Assembly (NCBI GenBank): GCA_945861295.1
Contig: CAMAUF010000169.1
Location: 1 to 5,744, forward strand
Direction: 5' to 3'
Length of the DNA: 5,744 bases
DNA from: a bacterium
GTDB lineage: Bacteria; Chloroflexota; Dehalococcoidia; Tepidiformales; Tepidiformaceae
Of this stretch, positions 1-5,673 are shown one piece after another. The translations under genes and the position numbers were made by a program. Each line of letters begins with the position of its first letter. Position 1 is the stretch's first letter. A model generated the notes under the pieces. It did no database searches and was not told where the DNA came from. It saw only the letters and a program-made list of their open reading frames with translations.

Positions 1-1
1 C

Positions 2-1897
2 GAACCCGACCAGCCAATCGCTGCCTGCGTCGCCGACGATGGCTCGCTCGTTCGAGCCCGCAACGACGCCGGCACCATCCGAACCTCCCGGGTCGCCCCT
101 CCCGTGACCTCTTCTTCGACCTTTTCCACGTGGAACAGTACCGACGTCCAAGGCTTCTCTGGCTCGTCTCTCGGCCTCGCGGCCCAAAACGGCGAACTCA
201 TCCTCGCCTACATCCGGCTCATCGCCGGCGTCTACCACGTCACGATCAGGACGTCGGCCGATGACGGCGCCACTTGGTCCGCCGTGACCTCGTTGACCTC
301 TTCGGCCGTCGTCAAGAACGCCGCTACCGTCGCGATCCGCCAGTCCAACGGCGACGCCTGCGTCTTCTACCGCGAAGGCGCGGCCGTCTTTCGCGTCCGC
401 CGCACTGCCGGAGTCTGGGGCGCGCCGGTCGCGACGACGCTCGCGGCCCCCGCCAGCCTCACTGGCATCGCCGCTTCCCACAGCGGCGCTGATTACGTCG
501 TCGTCGTCACAGGGACCGAGGCCGTCACCACCCACAAGCGAGCGTGGGTGACCCTCTTCGGCGATGGCGGCATCCCGTCCAACACCTGGGCCGCCTACGT
601 CAACATCGACGAATCCGACACCCTGTCGACGTTGACCTTCCAGATCGGCGGCAACGGCCTCATGCACGATCTCGCCGACGTTTACGGAACTTGGTCGAGG
701 AAGGAAGCGGCCGCCGTCATCCTCAACCGCGCCTTCGAAGCGCGGCCCCCCTCAGGCCTCGCCAACAACTCGACATGGTCGGAGCCCGCGCCCACCGGCG
801 TCACCGGCTCGGCCTCCGGCCCCGCCTATGCCTGCTACCCGGCAGCGACCTTGACTCGCGTCTACCTGGTCACTCCCTCGGGAGTCTGGGCGGCCGACTG
901 CGGGCAGCAAACCGACCTCTCGGCCAGGGTGCTACTCGCCACCGTCACCCTCGACCTGGAGCGCTCGCACGTCGCCATCGTCCTCGATAACTCCGACGGC
1001 GCCATCAGCACCGAAGCCCAGCGCGACGCCCTTGGCTTCTACTCCGGCGCCACAATCCAGGTCAAACCCGGTTACTCCGTGCCCGCCGTCGGCGATGAGT
1101 TCGGCGCGATCTGGCGCTTCGTGGTCGACAGCGTGGCCGTCGCCTGGACACCTAAAGGCCGCGTCGTCCTTCTCGACGGCGAGGGCGCCTTCGAAGCGTT
1201 GAAGCGCTTCCAGCAGCCTCAGAACTGGCAGACGGCCGCCGCGCTCTTGTCGCGTGCCCAGCTCGTCCAGCGAGCGGCCGCGCGCGCTGGGCTCGCCAGC
1301 TTGAACGCCAGCGCCCCGCGCGCCCCATCCGCCAACTACACCGGCCACCAGCCGTCATTCGTCTGGCCGATCGCATCATCGGCCTGGTCTGCCGTCCAAC
1401 GCCTGCTAGAGCCACTTGGCGACGGCCTGCGGGATTCTGGCGAGGCTGTCACCGTCGTCGGCAACTTGGCGGCTGACGCCGCCGAACACACCTACGGCGG
1501 CTCTGGCGAATACCTCGTCCAAGAAGCCGCCTTCGCCGAATCGCGGCCGGCCTGGAACTGGACGCAGCTCAACAACCCGACCGTGCGCTACTCAAACCAG
1601 ATCGACGAGCCCAGCGTCTACCAGCACGGCGCCATCCGCCGGACGCTTCGCAGCCTCGACGCTTCGAGCGACGCCCGAGCCAACGACTACGCACAAGACA
1701 ACGTCCGGCGAGCGACCTGGACGGAGCGGCGCGGCGAGATCGTCGGCCCCGTCAACGCCGGCCTGCAGTTGCTCGACGTGGTCGCCCTCACCAACACACC
1801 GCTAGGCCTGACTTCGGAAAAGTTCCGTGTCATCGGCATCGAACTACGCTATGACCTCACCCACTACACCCACACACTCACCCTTGGAGGCATGTAA
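2..1897 (+). CDS. Phage tail protein: beta-propeller front half, hub-like back half (5' end outside window)
   Basis: The frame is open from base 2 with no stop, so the GTG at 104 is very probably internal and the true start lies upstream; 631 residues are visible. Roughly the first 270 residues look like repeated beta-propeller blades, alternating stretches such as NGELILAYIR and SNGDACVFYR. They contain one clear Asp-box, SADDGATW, encoded at 254-277, a turn known from sialidases and other propellers. The second half (about residue 310 onward) has the style of siphovirus tail-tip or baseplate-hub proteins: a VTLDLERSHVAIVLDNSDG segment, GDEFGAIWRFVVDS, and a C-terminus with LLDVVALTNTPLGL followed by FRVIGIELRYD and a final LTLGGM. 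It presumably sits at the tail tip and may bind surface glycans; that is inferred. Sialidase catalysis is not supported, since no Arg triad could be placed. The next gene starts two bases after the stop, as in tail operons. Confidence 0.7.
   Translation, partial: EPDQPIAACVADDGSLVRARNDAGTIRTSRVAPPVTSSSTFSTWNSTDVQGFSGSSLGLAAQNGELILAYIRLIAGVYHVTIRTSADDGATWSAVTSLTSSAVVKNAATVAIRQSNGDACVFYREGAAVFRVRRTAGVWGAPVATTLAAPASLTGIAASHSGADYVVVVTGTEAVTTHKRAWVTLFGDGGIPSNTWAAYVNIDESDTLSTLTFQIGGNGLMHDLADVYGTWSRKEAAAVILNRAFEARPPSGLANNSTWSEPAPTGVTGSASGPAYACYPAATLTRVYLVTPSGVWAADCGQQTDLSARVLLATVTLDLERSHVAIVLDNSDGAISTEAQRDALGFYSGATIQVKPGYSVPAVGDEFGAIWRFVVDSVAVAWTPKGRVVLLDGEGAFEALKRFQQPQNWQTAAALLSRAQLVQRAAARAGLASLNASAPRAPSANYTGHQPSFVWPIASSAWSAVQRLLEPLGDGLRDSGEAVTVVGNLAADAAEHTYGGSGEYLVQEAAFAESRPAWNWTQLNNPTVRYSNQIDEPSVYQHGAIRRTLRSLDASSDARANDYAQDNVRRATWTERRGEIVGPVNAGLQLLDVVALTNTPLGLTSEKFRVIGIELRYDLTHYTHTLTLGGM
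1886..1890 (+). promoter_or_regulatory. Ribosome binding site for the 70-residue tail protein
   Basis: A GGAGG lies nine bases before the ATG at 1900, inside the last codons of the upstream tail gene. It fixes the start of the small gene and shows that the two are read from one transcript. Confidence 0.75.
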
Positions 1898-1899
1898 CC

Positions 1900-2112
1900 A
1901 TGACGCTCTTGCGCGGCATCCTCTCCGCTTACGCCGCCGGCACGCACACCGCCACCGTCCGGCTTGATGGCTCGACCGTCGAGACCATGGCCGGCATTCC
2001 GGTCGACCGCGGCATCCCGGCCGCGCAAATGATTGTGGGCCGGAAGGTGATGCTGGAAACCGGCGAAAGCGGGGAGTTAAACGAGCACGTGTTGTTGGCC
2101 GTGTGGACGTAA
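1900..2112 (+). CDS. Small phage tail/baseplate-associated protein, possibly OB-fold
   Basis: This 70-residue protein starts with an ATG behind a good GGAGG, two bases after the stop of the large tail gene. It has an all-beta look. TATVRLDGS, then a short turn to a hydrophobic strand with GIPVDRGIP, then VGRKVMLETGESGELNEHVLLAVW at the end. A 'propagates through strands, value, then availability to a V-W end' layout of this kind is seen in the small OB-like domains of gpV/gp5-type spike or baseplate proteins, and in short unnamed proteins that follow tail-hub genes. It has no signal peptide, membrane segment or cysteine. Position and coupling argue for a structural partner of the upstream hub-like protein. 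The OB-fold reading comes from sequence style only; it could be another small beta-barrel virion protein. It is the last recognisable gene of the tail module. Confidence 0.6.
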   Translation: MTLLRGILSAYAAGTHTATVRLDGSTVETMAGIPVDRGIPAAQMIVGRKVMLETGESGELNEHVLLAVWT

Positions 2113-2119
2113 CGCCGAT

Positions 2120-2145
2120 GCCGCCGGGACTTGCCTACCGGCGGC
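2120..2145. terminator. Hairpin between convergent genes, possible bidirectional terminator
   Basis: Arms 2120-2127 (GCCGCCGG) and 2138-2145 (CCGGCGGC) are perfectly complementary, giving 8 GC pairs around a 10-base loop. It starts 8 bases after the stop of the tail gene, and its loop contains the TAG stop of the opposing DUF3800 gene (2135-2137). No T-run follows on either strand, so intrinsic termination is uncertain. The placement between converging genes is what one expects of a terminator. Confidence 0.45.
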
Positions 2146-2998
2146 TCGCACATGGTGGACAGGGACAGCCTTCCCGAAAGCGCGGCGAGGCATGAATGAG
2201 CCCGTGCATCACCTCGTTCGCGCGATCAAAGAGCGGCCAAAGTTCCGTGATCCAGTCCGCGTCCGGCTGCGTCAGACCGTAGAAGCGCCAGAGCGCCCAG
2301 GACGTGAAGTCGGCGGCCTGCAAGAGACGACTGGCCTTGGAGTCAGCAAACACAGGGACGTCGGCGAGGTGTGTCAGGACGCCCATCCGGCTCGCCATTT
2401 CACGCCAGGACTGCGTTGCCCGCTGGACATCTCGTTCGATCGTGCGCTTGTCGTGGATGACGAAGCCCGTCTGCCGCTCGCCAAGCTCACGACTGCGGCG
2501 CGTGAGCATCTCGTCGAACTTGTGGAGAACTTCCTCGTAGGCCCGGCCCTCGCGTCCCTGCGGCCGCCCCTCAACGACGGCTCCGAACAGAGCGAGCGGG
2601 AACCTTCCGTCCACTGGACGGTACGTGCGAAGCGTCCGGTAGGCATCGCGCATCATATGCAAGCGGGAGTCAACCGATACCTGCGCCCACGCGCTGGGTG
2701 GCCCCGATCCGTGCAATGGGCTCTTGATCTCGGCTGCGTGGAGTTCGAACGCGGAAGGGTCGGCGCCGGCTGGGAGGGCTCGGCGCACCACATCAGTGAG
2801 TCGCTGCTGGAGGAACCAGGCGTCTCGCTCGTGGACGGCAAGTCCAGCGATGATGAGACATGAGCTGCCGCCATGCGTGCCGGACTCATCCAAATACAGG
2901 AGATACGTCGATGTCGCTCCAGCGAGGCGGGAGAGCCCGGCTGTCAGGCACCGCAAAGCAGTCCTGACAGCCGGGAGCGGAACCGCAAGGCAGTCCAC
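2135..2998 (-). CDS. DUF3800 domain protein (start uncertain)
   Basis: The longest frame gives 287 residues from a GTG at 2998. The DUF3800 signature begins at residue 32: YLLYLDESG (D37, E38, S39), a hydrophobic CLIIAGLAV strand, FELHAAEIK (E85, H87), an IHDKR strand (D183), and the typical C-terminal FADSKASRLLQAADF (D219, D230). These spaced acidic residues fit a metal-binding, possibly nuclease-like core; the biochemical role of the family is not settled, and members turn up near mobile elements and defence genes. In the family the YLDESG motif normally sits almost at the N-terminus, so residues 1-30 look foreign: they are encoded by an inverted and direct repeat. No ribosome binding site precedes the GTG, and no ATG or GTG lies closer to the domain, only a TTG at residue 15. 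The C-terminus ends in an odd GCPCPPCASRR tail. It converges on the tail module, and a role in the prophage or as cargo is possible. Confidence 0.8.
   Translation of the reverse strand: MDCLAVPLPAVRTALRCLTAGLSRLAGATSTYLLYLDESGTHGGSSCLIIAGLAVHERDAWFLQQRLTDVVRRALPAGADPSAFELHAAEIKSPLHGSGPPSAWAQVSVDSRLHMMRDAYRTLRTYRPVDGRFPLALFGAVVEGRPQGREGRAYEEVLHKFDEMLTRRSRELGERQTGFVIHDKRTIERDVQRATQSWREMASRMGVLTHLADVPVFADSKASRLLQAADFTSWALWRFYGLTQPDADWITELWPLFDRANEVMHGLIHASPRFREGCPCPPCASRR
2936..2975. repeat. Perfect 13-bp inverted repeat at the 5' end of the DUF3800 gene
   Basis: Arm 2936-2948 (CCCGGCTGTCAGG) is the exact reverse complement of 2963-2975 (CCTGACAGCCGGG), with a 14-base loop at 2949-2962. As RNA it would form a very stable stem just before the DUF3800 domain codons. 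No T-run follows on the - strand, so it is not an obvious terminator. It could be a leader structure, a REP-like element or a remnant of a mobile-element end. Confidence 0.7.
2947..2996. repeat. Two imperfect 18-bp direct repeats, 32-bp period
   Basis: 2947-2964 (GGCACCGCAAAGCAGTCC) and 2979-2996 (GGAACCGCAAGGCAGTCC) match at 16 of 18 bases. The first copy fills the loop and part of the right arm of the 13-bp inverted repeat. The core CCGCA(A/G)(A/G)G recurs at 3003-3010 and 3038-3045, so the cluster continues into the intergenic gap. The two copies fall in different reading frames of the DUF3800 ORF, which argues that this DNA was not selected as protein. Confidence 0.6.
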
Positions 2999-3097
2999 TC
3001 AACCGCAGAGTTAAAACGTACCTGCTCACGACGCCTTCCGCAAGGGGTGTTTACGGCGAAGAACGACGACCGCTGCGGTCCATTGGCCCGTCGCGCA
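2999..3097. other. Gap between the DUF3558-like and DUF3800 genes
   Basis: About 100 bases lie between two genes on the - strand. The gap holds a 13-base palindrome at 3068-3080, two more CCGCA-type repeat cores (3003-3010, 3038-3045) and the relatively AT-rich TTAAAACG at 3011-3018. I could not place a convincing -35/-10 pair for the DUF3800 gene. Confidence 0.4.
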
Positions 3098-3108
3098 TCA
3101 CATGCGCG
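3068..3108 (-). terminator. Two small hairpins at the 3' end of the DUF3558-like gene
   Basis: 3092-3097 (CGCGCA) pairs with 3103-3108 (TGCGCG) around the stop codon. Further on, 3068-3080 is the odd palindrome GACCGCTGCGGTC, followed on the - strand by the modestly T-containing GTCGTTCTTCG. Together they could end the - strand transcript, but neither has a proper T-run. Confidence 0.25.
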
Positions 3109-3742
3109 CGGCGACTTTCGCGGCCAAAATCGCAGCGACGCTGAGCAAGTCCTTGTGCTCCGGGTCGAAGACGTCGAGTTGGATGGCCCGGTCGCCTTTG
3201 AGCAGCAGGACCGTGTAGCTCCCGGGAACGTCGGCGATTGCGTAGGCTTCAACGCCGACATCCGAGAGCTTGACGAGCCGCCAATCCTTGAGCGCGAGCA
3301 GACGGCGGGCGTCCCCAGCGGAGCCGAACGTGCGGACGCTCGCGCCAACCGCCCGCGTGACGCCCACCGCGCGGTAGGTGCAGTCTCCGCTGGCGGCCGT
3401 ATTGCCCTTGTCCGCTTGAAGCTTCATCCCGAACGCAGCCTCGACTTCGGCCTGCGACAGGAGCCGGCAGGCGGCGTTCGGCCCAGTCGTCGGCGTCGGC
3501 GAGGGTGTCGCCGTCCGGATCGCGCGGGTCGGCGTGACCGTGGGCGGCGCCGCGGCCGTCAGCGTTGGCGTGGTTGTGGAGCGCACCGTCTCGGCGGCCG
3601 CCGGCAACGGCGCGCTCTCGTCCACCGGGCCCGTCGCAGCCGTGTACGTGAAAAGCAGCACGAGCACCCCCGCGAATGCCAACGCGGCGATCGCGAAGGG
3701 GAAGAGCCAAGGCGCCGTTGGGACTCGCCAGCCATTTCTCAT
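3098..3742 (-). CDS. Membrane-anchored protein with DUF3558-like extracellular domain
   Basis: The 214-residue product has a short basic start (R2, R6), one hydrophobic helix at about 12-36, and a low-complexity Thr/Pro/Ala linker at about 39-88 (TPTRAIRTATPSPTPTTGP style). A compact domain then runs from residue 89 to the end. It opens with CRLLSQAEVEAAFG (C92) and has its only other cysteine in GDCTYR (C121), so a disulfide outside the cell is likely. This 'C-x-L-L, then G, then C-x-Y' layout recalls DUF3558-type lipoproteins of actinobacteria, but there is no lipobox: the anchor is an uncleaved helix or a signal peptide. The role is unknown, perhaps envelope sensing or ligand binding. The ATG at 3742 is the first start after an in-frame TGA and has no Shine-Dalgarno. 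It lies 40 bases behind the YdjM-like gene on the same strand, so it may share its transcript. Confidence 0.65.
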   Translation of the reverse strand: MRNGWRVPTAPWLFPFAIAALAFAGVLVLLFTYTAATGPVDESAPLPAAAETVRSTTTPTLTAAAPPTVTPTRAIRTATPSPTPTTGPNAACRLLSQAEVEAAFGMKLQADKGNTAASGDCTYRAVGVTRAVGASVRTFGSAGDARRLLALKDWRLVKLSDVGVEAYAIADVPGSYTVLLLKGDRAIQLDVFDPEHKDLLSVAAILAAKVAARM

Positions 3743-3782
3743 CGGATTCAGTATCGACCGTCATCTACGCAATCGCCCACGT

Positions 3783-4580
3783 TCAATGTGGTGACCCGCA
3801 GGGACAGCCGCCGCCCATGAGGGACAGCACGACGCCGACCGGCCGGATCCAATCAGGGCCGCCCCATGACGGGTCGAAGGCGTTGGTGTGGGTGACGTGT
3901 GCCCAGATCAGCCATGAGATCCAGCGGCAGACGCCATAAAAGAAGGCAAGCCGATAGATCGCGAGCAGCCCCGATTCCGGGATCCAGCGGCCAAGGAAGC
4001 CGAAGAAGCTGTCCGTCATGATGTTGGCCCGGAAATACACGGCGCCGAGCGTGCGGTAGTTGAGCAGCACCATGCCGATCCAGAAGCCATCCCAGACGAA
4101 GCCCAGGCCGCTGAAGTAGGCCGCGGCATCGCGGAACCGGCCGGTTTCGCCGGCGTACTGCCAGGCGTCGAAGTGGACGTGGGCTGTCGTGATCGGGAAG
4201 AAGAGCATGACGCCGTTGGAATCGAGCGTGTCGCTGAGGACGTGCGCCCAGATGCCGATCATGAGGCCGATGCCCCAGGCCTTCGCGGCCGTGCCGCGCC
4301 TGAACAGGAGCCAGACGACCAGGCCGATGAGCACGCCGTAGAAGAGCGAGTGCGTGAAGCCGACGCCTGGCCAGGAGCGGTGGAACTCGCGCGGGTCGTC
4401 GGCCTTGATCGCCCAGGGGCCGACGGTGATGCCATAGACGAACCACTTGCTCATCATGTCCGGCGCCCACGAGCCGATCAGGATAGCCATGAAGCTGATC
4501 TGGACGCCGATCTTCGCTTCGAGCTTGGCGACGTGGCGCTTGATGACGTAGGGCTCAACGTCGTGCGTTACCCAGCTCAT
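3783..4580 (-). CDS. YdjM/DUF457-type membrane metal-dependent hydrolase
   Basis: I chose the ATG at 4580 (265 residues) over an ATG 36 bases upstream because it overlaps the TGA of the preceding gene as ATGA, with a GGTGG five bases before it. The family pattern is clear: SWAPD near the N-terminus (D41), HRSWPGVGFTHS (H67, H77), and GIWAHVLSDTLDSNGV (H113, D117) followed by LFFPIT. In YdjM/YbcI-like proteins (PF04307) these His and Asp residues are thought to bind metal at the membrane face; the substrate is not established. Hydrophobic stretches lie near 72-93, 102-118, 155-175 and 205-229. It is longer than typical family members because of the extra C-terminal helices. The last residues, MGGGCPCGSPH, look unrelated to the family core and resemble the Cys-rich end of the DUF3800 protein. 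The neighbours suggest envelope or lipid work, which is inferred. Confidence 0.8.
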   Translation of the reverse strand: MSWVTHDVEPYVIKRHVAKLEAKIGVQISFMAILIGSWAPDMMSKWFVYGITVGPWAIKADDPREFHRSWPGVGFTHSLFYGVLIGLVVWLLFRRGTAAKAWGIGLMIGIWAHVLSDTLDSNGVMLFFPITTAHVHFDAWQYAGETGRFRDAAAYFSGLGFVWDGFWIGMVLLNYRTLGAVYFRANIMTDSFFGFLGRWIPESGLLAIYRLAFFYGVCRWISWLIWAHVTHTNAFDPSWGGPDWIRPVGVVLSLMGGGCPCGSPH

Positions 4581-4768
4581 CGGCGCCACCGCCGCCAGAG
4601 CGCGGGCACGACCCACACGCAGGCCAAGAGCAAGACGAGCCCCGGCGACCAGTTCAGCATGAACCTCGGGTCGATCACGGAAACGGTGATGAAGATGATG
4701 CCGGCGATGAAGTAGGGGAGGAACGCCTTGAGGTTGGCGATGGCGGCGGCCCGCCGCGACGGGGTCAT
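4577..4768 (-). CDS. Small two-helix membrane protein, 63 residues
   Basis: The start is set by an ATGA overlap with the stop of the phosphodiesterase-like gene (ATG at 4768-4766), with a G-run at 4775-4780 serving as ribosome binding site; a longer frame from 4897 would add an Arg/Gly-rich stretch that is only the shadow of that gene. Two helices are visible, about 16-32 (FLPYFIAGIIFITVSVI) and 43-57 (GLVLLLACVWVVPAL), joined by DPRFMLNWSP. Basic residues at both ends (R5, R6; RRWRR at the C-terminus) put both termini in the cytoplasm. Its own stop overlaps the next ATG in the same way. I do not recognise a family. A small subunit or chaperone of one of the coupled enzymes is the simplest guess. 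Confidence 0.75.
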   Translation of the reverse strand: MTPSRRAAAIANLKAFLPYFIAGIIFITVSVIDPRFMLNWSPGLVLLLACVWVVPALWRRWRR

Positions 4769-5520
4769 TGGCTGCCCCCCGGCCGGGCGACCGTCAGGCC
4801 CGCCAACGAGCTGAGCATGGCCAGGTCGTCCGCGATCAGGCCTTCGGCCCCGAGGGTGATCGCGTGGTCGGCCTCGGCGCGGGTCGCGACGTCCCACACG
4901 ACGAACGGCACGCCGGCCTGCCGCAACCGCACCCTGCGCTCCTCCGAGGCGAGGCTAAGCTTGAGCGTGATCTTCGGCAACTGCCGCGGGCCACCGAGAC
5001 GGGCTTCGGCGGCATCCCAGTCCCCAGCACTATCGACGGAGTAATGCGCGGACTGGGCCGGTCGCAGATCACGGACGATGTCGAGGTACTGCCAGGCGCC
5101 GCAGAAGTCGACGGGCGCCGAAAAGCGGGAGCTGTCGAGTTCAGCGAAGACGGCCGCGACGAAGCGGCGGGCTGTCTCCGGTGAGTGGCTGTCGCGCTTG
5201 AGGTCGAGCATCAGCCCAGCGGGGCCCGTGACTCGGCCTAAGAGTTCGGTAAAGCTCAACCTGGCCAGGTCGAGCCGCAGCCAAAGCGAGCCTAGCGGCA
5301 TCGCCCATGGGCCGGCGCGGTGGATGCCACGCAGGTTTTTGTTGTAGAGCAGCGGGAGCCAGGGGAGCCGGCGTAGGCGATGCTCGTGGCGGACCCAGAT
5401 CTGGCCGTCCCACCAGCGAAGGTCGGCCTCGATACGGTCCACCTTGGCAGCCTGAGCTTGCGCGATCCGTGCGCGACGGTTGCCGTAGCCGTGAGCGATG
5501 CGAAGGAGGGTGGCCGCCAT
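4765..5520 (-). CDS. Glycerophosphodiester phosphodiesterase-like protein (GDPD/PI-PLC TIM barrel)
   Basis: The 251-residue product has the GDPD motif order: IAHGYG (H10, where most members have HRG), RIEADLRWWDGQIWVRHE (E31, D33, H45), GLMLDLKRD (D106 and K108, equivalent to the E-x-K of the family), and a final strand pair VPFVVWDVATRAEAD and LGAEGLIADD (like the W-T-V-N and G-i-i-T-D motifs). Members hydrolyse glycerophosphodiesters to glycerol-3-phosphate and an alcohol, with two His and acidic metal ligands; all of these appear present here. The usual Arg after the first His is missing, and the ENT motif is replaced by NRRARI, so specificity may differ. No signal peptide is seen, so it is probably cytoplasmic. 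The ATG at 5520 has no Shine-Dalgarno. It heads a three-gene block of ATGA overlaps. Confidence 0.75.
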   Translation of the reverse strand: MAATLLRIAHGYGNRRARIAQAQAAKVDRIEADLRWWDGQIWVRHEHRLRRLPWLPLLYNKNLRGIHRAGPWAMPLGSLWLRLDLARLSFTELLGRVTGPAGLMLDLKRDSHSPETARRFVAAVFAELDSSRFSAPVDFCGAWQYLDIVRDLRPAQSAHYSVDSAGDWDAAEARLGGPRQLPKITLKLSLASEERRVRLRQAGVPFVVWDVATRAEADHAITLGAEGLIADDLAMLSSLAGLTVARPGGSQ

Positions 5521-5527
5521 TGCTGCG

Positions 5528-5533
5528 ATGGTA
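5528..5533 (-). promoter_or_regulatory. Possible -10 element for leaderless start of the phosphodiesterase-like gene
   Basis: On the - strand TACCAT ends seven bases before the ATG at 5520, the distance expected if transcription starts at the A of the ATG. The absence of a Shine-Dalgarno before that ATG agrees with a leaderless message. No good -35 was found. Confidence 0.2.
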
Positions 5534-5615
5534 ACACCCAGTCATTGCTGGCGGCTTCCGAACGCGAGCGGGCCGGCGGCGAACGAGGAAGATCGCGCGG
5601 CAGGCGCGCGCTGCC

Positions 5616-5621
5616 TACAAT
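5616..5621 (+). promoter_or_regulatory. Possible -10 element for the alpha/beta-hydrolase gene
   Basis: TACAAT matches the sigma-70 -10 consensus at five of six bases and lies 52 bases before the ATG at 5674. No matching -35 is visible. A GGCAG/CTGCC inverted repeat (5599-5615) abuts it and could be an operator; this is speculative. Confidence 0.25.
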
Positions 5622-5661
5622 CGGCCTCGCGAGCCCGGATGGGGCCCGCTAACCTTGTCCC

Positions 5662-5667
5662 GGAGGT
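5662..5667 (+). promoter_or_regulatory. Ribosome binding site for the alpha/beta-hydrolase gene
   Basis: GGAGGT stands six bases before the ATG at 5674 and supports that start. Confidence 0.75.
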
Positions 5668-5673
5668 AGCGCG

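Larger units (their letters stand above)
5521..5673. other. Divergent intergenic region
   Basis: This stretch of 153 bases separates the - strand phosphodiesterase-like operon from the + strand alpha/beta-hydrolase, so it should hold promoters for both. Candidates are listed separately. It also has the small inverted repeat GGCAG/CTGCC at 5599-5615 around a GC-alternating centre, directly before the + strand -10 candidate. Confidence 0.5.

Noticed and set aside
104..106. GTG as the true start of the large tail gene
   Set aside because: The frame stays open to the left edge with the same blade-like protein style (DDGSLVRARND), and no ribosome binding site precedes the GTG.
2192..2863. 223-codon + strand reading frame
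   Set aside because: It lies wholly opposite the DUF3800 gene, has no recognisable domain and is the usual shadow of a GC-rich gene.
2981..3018. Integron attC-like simple site on the - strand (TTTTAAC, 6 bases, GTTGAGT)
   Set aside because: The right core fits GTTRRRY and the left differs by one base from RYYYAAC, but no second, complementary pair of core sites lies within about 140 bases on either side, and no integrase gene is present.
2930..3020. tRNA or tRNA-like gene
   Set aside because: GGTTGAGTGG and CGGTTCC look faintly like D- and T-loop parts, but there is no TTCRANY loop and no acceptor or anticodon stem pairing.
3249..3764. - strand frame overlapping the start of the DUF3558-like gene (MTVDTESDEKW)
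   Set aside because: Considered as an alternative start with a frameshift, but it lacks the membrane helix, stalk and domain and becomes Arg/Gly/His-rich, as shadows do.
2873..3820. 315-codon + strand reading frame
   Set aside because: It runs across two - strand genes and the gap between them, with Arg-rich low-complexity content and no domain.
4173..4715. 180-codon + strand reading frame
   Set aside because: It is opposite the YdjM-like gene, whose His/Asp motifs are clear; the + product is only Asp/Glu/Arg-rich.
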